Source: B2-G16 sp964528085
Lineage (GTDB): Bacteria; Bipolaricaulota; Bipolaricaulia; UBA7950; UBA9294
NCBI GenBank assembly: GCA_964528085.1
Contig: CAZGRE010000018.1
Coordinates: 1 to 24,844, forward strand
Length of the DNA stretch: 24,844 nt
Direction: 5' to 3'
Shown here piece by piece: positions 1 through 7,929 of the stretch. The notes below the pieces were generated by a model. That model searched no databases. It was not told the DNA's origin and was given only the letters and a program-made list of their open reading frames with translations. A program made the translations under genes and the position numbers. The stretch's first letter is position 1. The number at the start of each line of letters is the position of its first letter.

Positions 1-141
1 GACGGCGATGGAGTCCTCTCCCACCGCGCCGAGGAGCGGCCCCCATACCCAAGGAGCAGAAACTTGGGCGGTAATCATTCCGATTGGTGCCCAGATTAGC
101 GCCGGTGAGACAATCAAGAAAAGCAGAACCCTTCTCGACAT
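1..141 (-). CDS. Secreted protein, N-terminal fragment; possibly metallophosphoesterase/purple-acid-phosphatase-like
   Basis: An ATG at 141-139 opens a frame that stays open to the left edge of the window, giving 47 residues of a truncated gene. It follows an AGGAGG Shine-Dalgarno sequence 9 bases upstream. Residues 1 to about 25 form a clear signal peptide: MSRR, then a hydrophobic stretch ending near ITAQ. The first mature residues contain a GPLLGAVGEDSIAV stretch. That resembles the start of the fibronectin-like N-terminal domain of purple acid phosphatases and related secreted metallophosphoesterases, which often begin GP(Y/W)xGxVTEDSAxVxW. The catalytic part lies outside the window, so the function is inferred from very little. 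The gene is downstream of the large subtilase on the same strand and is probably also exported. Another beta-sandwich-bearing exported protein is the main alternative. Confidence 0.55.
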   Translation of the reverse strand, partial: MSRRVLLFLIVSPALIWAPIGMITAQVSAPWVWGPLLGAVGEDSIAV

Positions 142-192
142 CACCCCTTGCCTCCTTCCTGAGGTAATGCTCAATTCCACACTTCGTAAACC

Positions 193-221
193 ATTCTGGC
201 ACAGGGGATAGATTTGGACAA
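193..221 (-). promoter_or_regulatory. Weak candidate promoter upstream of the truncated left-edge gene
   Basis: The 129-base gap between the subtilase stop and the left-edge gene holds, on the minus strand, a TTGTCC hexamer (221-216), a 17-base spacer and a CAGAAT hexamer (198-193). Each matches four of six consensus positions. The spacing is ideal but the hexamers are weak, so this may be chance. I see no terminator hairpin with a T-run in this gap. Confidence 0.22.
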
Positions 222-270
222 GCGCATTGGTCCGAGCCTCCATGATTCCACTCTCATAAAAGAGGCGCCG

Positions 271-3200
271 CTATGGGGATGGCACTGTTGTGGCATCGTG
301 AAAATCGACCTCCCAAACGAAGACCTTGGCATCTGAAGGTTTCTCCGCATATGCTCGGAGGCGCATTTTCGTCACCACTCCAGGAATAAAGGAAATTTGC
401 ATCCATTTTTCATCTTTGATCTCGCCATCGTAGACATCGACCCACTCACCATTTTTGTAAACGTCTATATCCCACTTGAGCATGAGATGGCCCCGGCGCG
501 GCGAGTCGGGATTAGTGACGAATACGCGGAGCCCATCGCATAACAGACCGGGCTCTGAAACACGGAGAATAAGGTATGAGGTCCAACCTGGCCCAACTCG
601 GTGCTCCGCCCAGGTTTCTATTTTGTCGTCATGTGCACGCTCTTCATGTTTCCAACTTGCCGATTCCTCAGCCGAAACGGGCGAGATCCATCTGCTGTCC
701 GCTGGGAAAGAGATGTCGACAAAGCGTTCCGTGCTGTCAGTTGCCCCCTCATTGTCCGTAACAACGAGTCGCACGGTGTAAAAACCAACTGATGAGAAGA
801 CGTGCTCGATGATGGCCCCCGACGCGTTGGTGCCGTCCCCGAAATCCCAGGTGTAGGAGACGATGCTCCCGTCGCTGTCGCTCGAGGCGGATCCGTTGAA
901 CGTCACCGAGTCACCGACGCTCGGCGAGCTCGGAGTGAACGCGAACGCCGCGGTCGGCGGTTGGTTCGTCGGTATCGGGGTCAAGGTCACTGAAACGGTA
1001 GTCGTCATCCCGGCGGTGACCGTAACGTGGCGCGTCTCCGTCTCGTAACCGGCCTTCGACAGCCGGACGGTGTGTGCCCCCGGCGCTACGCCGCTCTGTT
1101 CGACCGGTGTCGTCCCGAACGGCATGCCGTCGACGGTGACGGCCGCCCCCGAGGGGGTGGAGAGGACGCGGAGCGTCCCGGTCGTCGGCGTCGGGGAGGC
1201 GATGGTGAACGAGAGGGTATCGAACGTCCAATCACCGCTTGGGAATTGTGATTGCATCGTGGCGATCACCGAGTTTCGGAATGAGCCGGGATCGGTGCTC
1301 AACACGGGGAATCCAAACCCGACCGACGTCGGGAACCCTGGTATTGGCCCCGTCGCTGCGAACAGGTAGAGCGTCTCCGACCCGGTCGGCTCGGTGACGC
1401 GGAGGGTGTACCCGCCCCCTGGGACCGTATGCGTCCCGGGTGTCGCGTAGTTGTTCGGCTCGAACATGTTCGGGTAGAGGAGGATGAGGCGTGAATCCGG
1501 CGTGACCTCGCACAGGTAGACGTACGCCGGCCGGTTTATCGTGTACGTGATCGTGATCGCCTCGTCCACCTCGTAGCTCGACTTCGGGAGGTAGAGCTGG
1601 CCGGAGAGAGGAGGCTCGGCCGCTGTGATGATCGCCTGTGTCGTGTCGGACGACTGCCCGCCCGCGGCGTAGACCGTGAGGGTCACGCTATACGTACCCG
1701 GACTCGCATACGTATGAGTCGGCGAGGCCCCTTGGGCGGTCGAGCCGTCCCCGAACGACCAGAGGTACGTCGTGATCGCGCCCGTCGAGCCGGAGCCGTC
1801 GAACGTTATCGGGCTTCCGACCGTCCCTGAGTACGGGCCGCCAGCATCGGCGACCGGTGGCGGCGGGGATGAGGCGTAGACCGTGATCGTCCGCGTGTTG
1901 TTCGTCTCATCGGATTCGCTCACCACACCCATATCGTCGGCGGTGGCGGTGAACGTCTCAGAGCCTGCCGATAGCGGGAGGGAGAGGTTGACCGTCGTGC
2001 TCGCGCCGGCTCCCAGCTGGGAGACGTACGTGTAGGTCGACGATGATATCCCTTGCAGGCGGACCCTGAACCAGGAGGAACTACCGCTCCCCGCGTTGGT
2101 CACGGTTATCGCGAAGTTAAGCTGTGTCCCGATCGTCGGGTTCGTCGGCGAATAGGTGATCCCACTGACGATGAGGTCGGGGATCGCCTGGGCCTGGACC
2201 TGGATCTGGGCTGTGGCGGTCGCGCTCGCTCCGCCGTTGTCGGTCACCGTCAGGCGGGCGGTGTACGCCCCGGTCGACGTGTACGTATGGCTCGTCGTCG
2301 CCCCGGATCCGCTCGTCCCGTCGCCAAAGTCCCACGTGTAGCCTGCGATCCACCCGTCGGGATCGTGTGAACCCGATCCGTCGAACGCTACGGGCGTCCC
2401 GACCTGGGGGTTCGTCGGCGAGAACGTGAACGACGCCGTCGGAGGCTGGTTCGGCGCTGCCGGCGGCTGGAGGTAGAGGCGGCCCGACCCGTAGATGTTC
2501 GGGCTCCCCATCGGGATCGTATGCGTCAATAACAAGGAACGGAGGGCAGCCCCGCTGAGCGTCGGCTGACCGGATAGGAGGAGGGCGGCGGCTCCGCTCA
2601 CATGCGGAGCCGACCCGGATGTCCCGGCGAACGTCGTGTAGGGGACGGTCCCGGTCGTGACGTTGTCCGGTGCGCACAGGTCTGGCTTCGGTCGGCCGTC
2701 GTTCGTCGGCCCCTGGGAACTGTAGGGCTCCTGCGGACCGGTCGTGTAGTTGGAATAATTGATCGCACCGACGGCGACGACCTCGGAGACGTTCGCCGGA
2801 GCGAGGATCGAGCTCGATGCGATCGCCGGGGAGATCGTCTGATACAGGTTGTACAGCTCGAGCCTCCTCGAGCCGCTCCCCATGATCTTGACCGTATACG
2901 TCCCGCTCTGGGTGGCGGTGAGCTGGACCGACTCGGTCGGCTCTTCCGTTCCCGTTTGATGTTTCGTTGAAGAGGCGATCAAGGCATTGGAGGGGTCGTA
3001 GAGGTAGAGGTCGTAGTCGGTCGATGCGTACGGCCACTCGTTCCAGGTCAGATAAAGGACGATCTGTGAGCCGCTCGCGGCGTAGAACGTCACCGATTGA
3101 TCGAGCCAACCGTCGCTGTTTTGATCGATGAACGCCCCCTCCCAATGGCTCTGTGCCTCGTTCCCGGCGGCGTTGGCCCAGAGGATCCCTCCGGTCGTTG

Positions 3201-4515
3201 CCCGCCTGGCGATGTCGGCGATTGTCCCCGTTCCGTCGTAGAAGTTCGTGTTGTACCAGCCGAGGGAGTGGTTGATGATGTCGATCCCGTTGTTTAGGCA
3301 GTAGGTCACTGCCTGGTCGAGGTCGACTTCGTCCGCGATCTTGATCAGGTAAAGCTGCGCGTCGGGGGCTATGTCGTGGATCACCTCAGCGACCGCCGTT
3401 CCGTGCGTCGTCCCGCTCGTCAGGCCGCTCCCGGTCAGGTCGTTCTCGACGACCGAGTACGGTAGATCCCCCCGCGCCTGCGCCTGGCTCAGCCCGGCGA
3501 ATCCGAGGTCGATCACCGCGACCTTCACCCCGCTCCCGGTTATCCCTGCAGCGTGGTAGGCATCCGCGCCGATCGCTCCCACCCCCTCACTCGGCGTCCC
3601 CAGGGTGTAGGGGGTGTACGGCGGGCGGATGAACGCCACCCCGCTCAGCTGGGATGCAAGGGTGGCTAGCTGTGAGAGGGGGACGTTCACCTTGACCAGT
3701 CCGGACGAGGCTTCGATCGTCGAGCGGCTCACTCCCAATGCGGAGAGCGAGGCGACGTTCGCCGCGCTGCTCTGGCCGGGCCTCGATTCGAGGACGACGG
3801 TGACGGTCGACGTGGATGAAGAGAACGGGATTCCGAACAGGCTTGCCAGTCCGGCGATCGTCGCCTGCACGGATGAGGGGAGGGAATACGAGTACGTGCT
3901 CGCTGCCGTCCCCAGCGCCGCCTCGGCTGCGGCGAGGAGGACCTCGAGCGCCCCGTCGATCTTCGGGTTGTGCTCTGATGGGGGAAGCTTTTCCGTTCTG
4001 AACGCGGCCGCGGCAGGCGCCGTCGCGCCGGCCGTCGCCGTCTCTTCCCGTTCGGCCTCACCGGCGGCGGCGATCAGGAGCGAAACGGCGCTCTGGCGGT
4101 CCTCCGGCCAGGCGAGGACGGCGAGGAACCAGTCCGGGGCGAACGGGATCGCCACCCCGACCGGCCTCCCCCCGAAATGGAGGGGCTCCACGCCGGCCCG
4201 GCGCAGCTCGTCGACTACATCGGTCAGGTCGACGAGGTAGCGCGACAGGCTCGTCCCCCAGCTCTTCGGGACCATGAACAGGTTGTGGTTATCGGAATGG
4301 GAGAACGCCTGGATCACGATCTGCTGAGCGATGCTGCTCTGCGGATACGACCGGAGCGTGATCTCGATCCCGCTCTCTCCGGTAAACCGGTCGGCAAGCG
4401 CTTCCCACTCGCCTGCCGTCGAGCGCTCGATCCCGATTACGAGGGGTGTGGCCCCTCCTGCGACGATCGAGCCGATGGCGATGAGAAAGACCGAAAGAAG
4501 AATGATCCGCTTCAT
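271..4515 (-). CDS. Secreted multidomain subtilisin-like (S8) serine protease with PKD, CARDB, DUF4384-like, PEGA and discoidin-like domains
   Basis: This 1414-residue exported protease has a signal peptide at residues 1-20. Residues about 24-150 resemble the first half of an extracellular solute-binding protein. Residues about 230-300 form a propeptide-like segment ending in IRPPYTP. The S8 catalytic domain (about 315-680) shows Asp336 (AVIDLG), His371 (THGTAVAE), oxyanion Asn452 (AAGNE) and Ser633 (GTSGSAPHVSG). An inserted beta-rich segment lies at about 460-560. Then follow a PKD domain (690-775, WDFGDGT), CARDB (778-880, SDETNN), PKD (885-965), a DUF4384-like domain (970-1105), PEGA (1112-1182), PKD (1184-1270) and a discoidin-like C-terminal domain (1271-1414). 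The start has a good AGGGGGAA site. The gene begins 13 bases after the preceding secreted-protein gene, so the two are probably co-transcribed. The last 150 residues are encoded by noticeably lower-G+C DNA. The protease assignment is firm; its substrate is unknown. Confidence 0.93.
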   Translation of the reverse strand: MKRIILLSVFLIAIGSIVAGGATPLVIGIERSTAGEWEALADRFTGESGIEITLRSYPQSSIAQQIVIQAFSHSDNHNLFMVPKSWGTSLSRYLVDLTDVVDELRRAGVEPLHFGGRPVGVAIPFAPDWFLAVLAWPEDRQSAVSLLIAAAGEAEREETATAGATAPAAAAFRTEKLPPSEHNPKIDGALEVLLAAAEAALGTAASTYSYSLPSSVQATIAGLASLFGIPFSSSTSTVTVVLESRPGQSSAANVASLSALGVSRSTIEASSGLVKVNVPLSQLATLASQLSGVAFIRPPYTPYTLGTPSEGVGAIGADAYHAAGITGSGVKVAVIDLGFAGLSQAQARGDLPYSVVENDLTGSGLTSGTTHGTAVAEVIHDIAPDAQLYLIKIADEVDLDQAVTYCLNNGIDIINHSLGWYNTNFYDGTGTIADIARRATTGGILWANAAGNEAQSHWEGAFIDQNSDGWLDQSVTFYAASGSQIVLYLTWNEWPYASTDYDLYLYDPSNALIASSTKHQTGTEEPTESVQLTATQSGTYTVKIMGSGSRRLELYNLYQTISPAIASSSILAPANVSEVVAVGAINYSNYTTGPQEPYSSQGPTNDGRPKPDLCAPDNVTTGTVPYTTFAGTSGSAPHVSGAAALLLSGQPTLSGAALRSLLLTHTIPMGSPNIYGSGRLYLQPPAAPNQPPTASFTFSPTNPQVGTPVAFDGSGSHDPDGWIAGYTWDFGDGTSGSGATTSHTYTSTGAYTARLTVTDNGGASATATAQIQVQAQAIPDLIVSGITYSPTNPTIGTQLNFAITVTNAGSGSSSWFRVRLQGISSSTYTYVSQLGAGASTTVNLSLPLSAGSETFTATADDMGVVSESDETNNTRTITVYASSPPPPVADAGGPYSGTVGSPITFDGSGSTGAITTYLWSFGDGSTAQGASPTHTYASPGTYSVTLTVYAAGGQSSDTTQAIITAAEPPLSGQLYLPKSSYEVDEAITITYTINRPAYVYLCEVTPDSRLILLYPNMFEPNNYATPGTHTVPGGGYTLRVTEPTGSETLYLFAATGPIPGFPTSVGFGFPVLSTDPGSFRNSVIATMQSQFPSGDWTFDTLSFTIASPTPTTGTLRVLSTPSGAAVTVDGMPFGTTPVEQSGVAPGAHTVRLSKAGYETETRHVTVTAGMTTTVSVTLTPIPTNQPPTAAFAFTPSSPSVGDSVTFNGSASSDSDGSIVSYTWDFGDGTNASGAIIEHVFSSVGFYTVRLVVTDNEGATDSTERFVDISFPADSRWISPVSAEESASWKHEERAHDDKIETWAEHRVGPGWTSYLILRVSEPGLLCDGLRVFVTNPDSPRRGHLMLKWDIDVYKNGEWVDVYDGEIKDEKWMQISFIPGVVTKMRLRAYAEKPSDAKVFVWEVDFHDATTVPSP

Positions 4516-4528
4516 ATGTTCCCCCTAA

Positions 4529-5314
4529 TTATGGTGCAACCGGATGGTACGGCGGGCGGACGAGGCCGACCCCTGCCGACTCGGCGAGCCGGACGAGGGA
4601 GTCTATCGGGAGGAGGAGCTTCGCCGCGATCTCCGTCTCGCTCTGGACATACGCTGAGAACTCGGATGGGATGCTCCCACCCGGCAGCTTCTCGGCGACG
4701 ACCTCTACGCGCAGGCCGGTGATGGACAGCCCCTTCGCCGCCGCGAACGCGAACCAGTCCTCAGCCACGGTCAGCCAGTAGAGGTCGGAATCGATCATCG
4801 CCCCCTCCGGCGGCGTCGGTCCCTTCAAGTCATCCTTGCTGAACGCCTGAAACCCGAGGTCGACCTCCGTCCCGACGATCCCCATCCCCTGGAGGGCGTT
4901 CAGGATGGTGGTCAGGGTCTCCACGATCGGGAGTGTCTCCTGCGGGTCGATCACAAGCTCGTACCCGCTCGCCGAAGGGCGGAGGGTATAGGTGTATGAA
5001 CCCTCTTTTACACGCAGATAGATCCTCTCATTATCGACTATTAGTAATTTGTCACTACTTAGGAGCTCGGAAATCGCTTCCGTCGTCTCCGTGTCACCGC
5101 GGTATGCCGTCGCTCTTTCCCCCTCGTACTCGATCACCGTGAACCCGGCCGTCTGGGCCGTTTCTACGATGTTCGCAACGTTCGCCGTCAGGCCGCCGAG
5201 CGAGAGGAGGTAGTATTCAGTTTCGGAGAATCCTGTAAGCTCAGCGGACCCGAAAGAGACCATTGTCACCCCCATCAGGATAAGGGATGCTGCTAGGGTC
5301 ATAGTCTTCTTCAT
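4529..5314 (-). CDS. Secreted protein of unknown function sharing a propeptide-like C-terminal motif with the adjacent subtilase
   Basis: This is a 261-residue protein. It has a clean signal peptide (MKKTMTLAASLILMGVTMVS, then FGSA) and an excellent Shine-Dalgarno sequence (AAAAGGAGG, 5 bases before ATG). I recognise no catalytic motif. The body alternates predicted helices and strands and has no further membrane segment. Its last 25-30 residues (LLLPIDSLVRLAESAGVGLV then RPPYHP) align with residues about 275-303 of the downstream subtilase (VNVPLSQLATLASQLSGVAF then IRPPYTP), and the 30 residues before also look related. It could therefore be a stand-alone propeptide-like inhibitor or folding partner of the protease, a truncated duplicate, or just a family sharing this fold. 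Its stop lies 13 bases before the subtilase start, which supports co-expression. Confidence 0.8.
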   Translation of the reverse strand: MKKTMTLAASLILMGVTMVSFGSAELTGFSETEYYLLSLGGLTANVANIVETAQTAGFTVIEYEGERATAYRGDTETTEAISELLSSDKLLIVDNERIYLRVKEGSYTYTLRPSASGYELVIDPQETLPIVETLTTILNALQGMGIVGTEVDLGFQAFSKDDLKGPTPPEGAMIDSDLYWLTVAEDWFAFAAAKGLSITGLRVEVVAEKLPGGSIPSEFSAYVQSETEIAAKLLLPIDSLVRLAESAGVGLVRPPYHPVAP

Positions 5315-5379
5315 TCGTGCCTCCTTTTCCTTGCACGTCTAAGTTACACCGCAAGGGGCGATTCGGTTTCCTCGCCATT

Positions 5380-6777
5380 CTAGCGGTCGGCGAATCGGGA
5401 GAAGATCCGAGTGAGGGAGTGACCGCAGGCCCGCTCGAACGCGGCGATCAGTGACTCCGGGGTGGCGATCCTTCCCGCATTCGCCTCGTAGTAGTCGGAT
5501 AGGGCGTTGAAGAACGCCTCATTCCCGATCTCTCTTCGAATGGCATCGAACAGGAGGGCCCCGCCGCTGTACACATATGAAGTGTAGGACGAGACATCCG
5601 GGAACTCCGAAAGGGCCGCCGTTACGCTGAGGTCGTCGTATTCCTCCTGGGCCGCCTCGTATGAGATCTCCCAGCCTCTCCGTTGCTCCTCGGCAGCGGC
5701 GTCCCGGCGCGTCTTCTCGAGGAAGACGTATGAGAGGTACGATACCAACCCCTCGTCGAGCCATGGGTCCTCGAGCGTGTCGTTTCCGACAGTGTTGTAG
5801 AACCACTGGTGTGCGACCTCATGCGAGACGATGACATCGTAGAACGGGTCCTCCGGCCGCTTAGCATACTCGGATGAGATCAGGATGAGCCCTGATGATT
5901 CCACCCCGGCCGCCCGATGGAGCGGGACCTCGACGATGTCGATCTCGCTCATCGGGAGGTCCCCGATCGTCCCCTCGTAGAGTGCGAGCGCCTCGATCGC
6001 GAGCCTCCGCGCGATCGAGGCGGCCGATCGATCCTCCGGATAGAACCAGCTTCGGATCGTGAAATCCCCTAAGACCTCCTCCTCCATCTCGTAGCCGGCG
6101 AGGACGACGATCGAGAAATCGCGCCCGCCGGGGAGGCTGAACCGGTAGGTCCCCTCCGTCGCGGTGATCGTCGAGTCGACGAGCCTCCCCGAGGCGGCGA
6201 GGCCGAGATCGGCATCTGCGGTGACGGTGACCTCGTAGGATGCATAGTCTGCCGTCAGCGCATCCCCGAACGTCGGGACAGGGTCGAGATTCCATCCCCG
6301 TTTTTCATCATAGACTGCCAGAATCGGATAGAACGCCGACAGCGTGAGCGCCCGCTCGCTCTTTGTGAGAACGCCGTAGCCGGACGATCCGGGATCGGAG
6401 GCTCGCGCCGCTTCCCCGGTGAAATCGAGGTCGATGACGACCGACTCGTCCGGCCCGAGCGGGGTTGGGAGAGGGACGCGTAGGGCCGTCCCTCCGGCGA
6501 TGAGGTCCGCCTCGACCGGCAGACAGTCGACGCTGACGCCGCTCACATCTATCGACGCATCCCCGTAGATCCCGCCACCGTTCGGCAACAGCCGGAAGAG
6601 GACCTCGCTCAGCCGGTCGGGGGTTCGGTCCGTGTAGATGATATGCATCGTTCCGGTGAACGTCGCCGCTTCGAAGTCGACGGTGAGGAAGACCTCGTAC
6701 ATCGGCCCGGCGACGGCGATCCACGCTGTAGCCACAACGGACAGGATGGGAATGATCCAGCGAGCCTTCTCCTTCAT
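5380..6777 (-). CDS. M1-like zinc metallopeptidase (gluzincin), membrane-anchored or secreted
   Basis: This 465-residue protein has an N-terminal hydrophobic signal or anchor (residues 6-24). An aminopeptidase-N-like beta domain spans about 25-240. The gluzincin active site is visible: HEVAHQW (His319, Glu320, His323), with the third ligand Glu342 in WLDEG, the usual spacing for M1 HExxH-x18-E. The exopeptidase motif GxMEN is replaced by GVESSG (291-296); the Glu is kept. A C-terminal region rich in Tyr and Ser (about 390-465) resembles the end of short M1 catalytic domains. The ATG overlaps the bshA stop codon in an ATGA, so the gene is translationally coupled to bacillithiol synthesis genes although no functional link is obvious. 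The protein is much shorter than full-length M1 aminopeptidases (about 850 residues), as in many bacterial M1-family exoproteins. The substrate is unknown. Confidence 0.88.
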   Translation of the reverse strand: MKEKARWIIPILSVVATAWIAVAGPMYEVFLTVDFEAATFTGTMHIIYTDRTPDRLSEVLFRLLPNGGGIYGDASIDVSGVSVDCLPVEADLIAGGTALRVPLPTPLGPDESVVIDLDFTGEAARASDPGSSGYGVLTKSERALTLSAFYPILAVYDEKRGWNLDPVPTFGDALTADYASYEVTVTADADLGLAASGRLVDSTITATEGTYRFSLPGGRDFSIVVLAGYEMEEEVLGDFTIRSWFYPEDRSAASIARRLAIEALALYEGTIGDLPMSEIDIVEVPLHRAAGVESSGLILISSEYAKRPEDPFYDVIVSHEVAHQWFYNTVGNDTLEDPWLDEGLVSYLSYVFLEKTRRDAAAEEQRRGWEISYEAAQEEYDDLSVTAALSEFPDVSSYTSYVYSGGALLFDAIRREIGNEAFFNALSDYYEANAGRIATPESLIAAFERACGHSLTRIFSRFADR

Positions 6778-7919
6778 CCGGTTTCTCTTTCGGCACGGTG
6801 ATTCGATCCGTTTTGCTCGATCAGCCGCTCATACAGCGCTTCGTACTTCGGAACGATCCTCCGGTAGTCGAACCTCATCGCAGCCCTCTCGCGCGCCGCA
6901 CGGGAGAAGCTTCTCCACTCCTTTTCGTCCTTCAACAGCGAGATCGCGTATTCCGCCATCCGCTCGACGTCCCCCACCGGAGAGAGATACCCGGTCAGGC
7001 CGTGTTCGACTACCTCCGGGATTCCACCGACGTCGGTTGCGAGCACCGGGACCCCGCTCGCCATCGCTTCCAGGGCGGCGAGGCCGAAGCTCTCCGTTTC
7101 GCTCGGTAGGAGGAAGAGGTCGGCGCACCCGAGGAGTGATGCGACGTTGTCGATCACCCCTACGAACGTGATCCTATCAGATATTCCAAGCTCCTCCCCT
7201 AACTTCTGGGCGATCGGGGCCTCCGGCCCATCGCCGGCCAGGATCAGCCGCGCATCGATGACCGAAGCGACGCGGGAGAAGATCGCGATGACGTCCCGGA
7301 TCCGTTTCACCGGCCGGAAGTTCGATATGTGCATCAGGACCTTCTTCCCCTTCTTCAGGTCCGCGCAGTGCGGTCCGGTTGCGTGACGGAGCGGGTCGAT
7401 GAAGTTGTAGATGACCTCTAGGTCGCGCTCCACGCCGAACTGCCGGTAGGTTTCCTGTTTGAGAAATTCTGATACCACGGTGACTCCATCCGCCTTTTCG
7501 ATTGCGAGCTTCGTCATCGGCCTGAACGACGCGTTGTTCCCCACCAGGGTGATGTCCGTCCCGTGCAGGGTCATCACGACCTTGAGCGGCATGTCGGCTA
7601 CGACCTGTTTTGCCAGGAGCGCCGCCGCCCCGAACGGGATGGCGTAGTGGGCGTGGAGGATGTCGAGGTCCTTCATCCTCGCCACCTCAGCCATCTTCGA
7701 GGCGAGGGCGAGGGTGTAGGGGAAGTGCTTGAGGAGCGGGTACTGTTCGATCTCCACCTCGTGGTAGCTGACGTTCGGCGGTGGGTCGGCCAGTCTAAGG
7801 GGGGTGTCATAGCTTATGAACGCGACCTTGTGACCGCGCTCGGCGAGGTGCTTTCCGAGCTCGGTTGCCACTACCCCGCTCCCTCCGTGCGTCGGGTAGC
7901 ATGAGATGCCGATTCGCAT
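6774..7919 (-). CDS. bshA: N-acetyl-alpha-D-glucosaminyl L-malate synthase BshA
   Basis: BshA catalyses the first step of bacillithiol synthesis, transferring GlcNAc from UDP-GlcNAc to L-malate. The 381 residues match the usual length of about 375-380 and form a GT-B, family 4 glycosyltransferase. The N-terminal nucleotide-fold domain starts with GISCYPTHGGSGVVATELG, typical of BshA. TLHGTDITLVG lies at 117-127. The C-terminal donor domain carries SNFRPVKR (199-206) and the EX7E motif at Glu276-Glu284 within LPSETESFGLAALEAMASG. The start is preceded by AAGGGGG and lies 10 bases after the bshB stop. The gene sits directly behind bshC and bshB in the same operon, which raises the assignment above a generic glycosyltransferase call. 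Confidence 0.93.
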   Translation of the reverse strand: MRIGISCYPTHGGSGVVATELGKHLAERGHKVAFISYDTPLRLADPPPNVSYHEVEIEQYPLLKHFPYTLALASKMAEVARMKDLDILHAHYAIPFGAAALLAKQVVADMPLKVVMTLHGTDITLVGNNASFRPMTKLAIEKADGVTVVSEFLKQETYRQFGVERDLEVIYNFIDPLRHATGPHCADLKKGKKVLMHISNFRPVKRIRDVIAIFSRVASVIDARLILAGDGPEAPIAQKLGEELGISDRITFVGVIDNVASLLGCADLFLLPSETESFGLAALEAMASGVPVLATDVGGIPEVVEHGLTGYLSPVGDVERMAEYAISLLKDEKEWRSFSRAARERAAMRFDYRRIVPKYEALYERLIEQNGSNHRAERETG

Positions 7920-7929
7920 TCGATCCCCC

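Noticed and set aside
8..211. Plus-strand 67-codon open frame at the left edge
   Set aside because: It is antisense to a minus-strand frame with an AGGAGG site and a clear signal peptide, and its own protein has no recognisable feature.
706..2460. Repeated WDFGDGT-type segments considered as DNA repeats or a mobile element
   Set aside because: They are PKD protein domains within one gene; the similarity is at protein level and no terminal repeats or transposase are present.
2117..3145. Long Arg/Asp-rich minus-strand open frame of 342 codons
   Set aside because: It is a shifted frame inside the subtilase gene on the same strand; the composition (Arg, Asp, Gly, Pro) is typical of out-of-frame G+C-rich DNA.
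5347..5358. 12-base word CCCCTTGCGGTG present here (minus strand) and at 11670-11681 (plus strand), considered as a shared regulatory element
   Set aside because: Several 12-base matches are expected by chance in 25 kb on two strands, and only one copy is next to a promoter.
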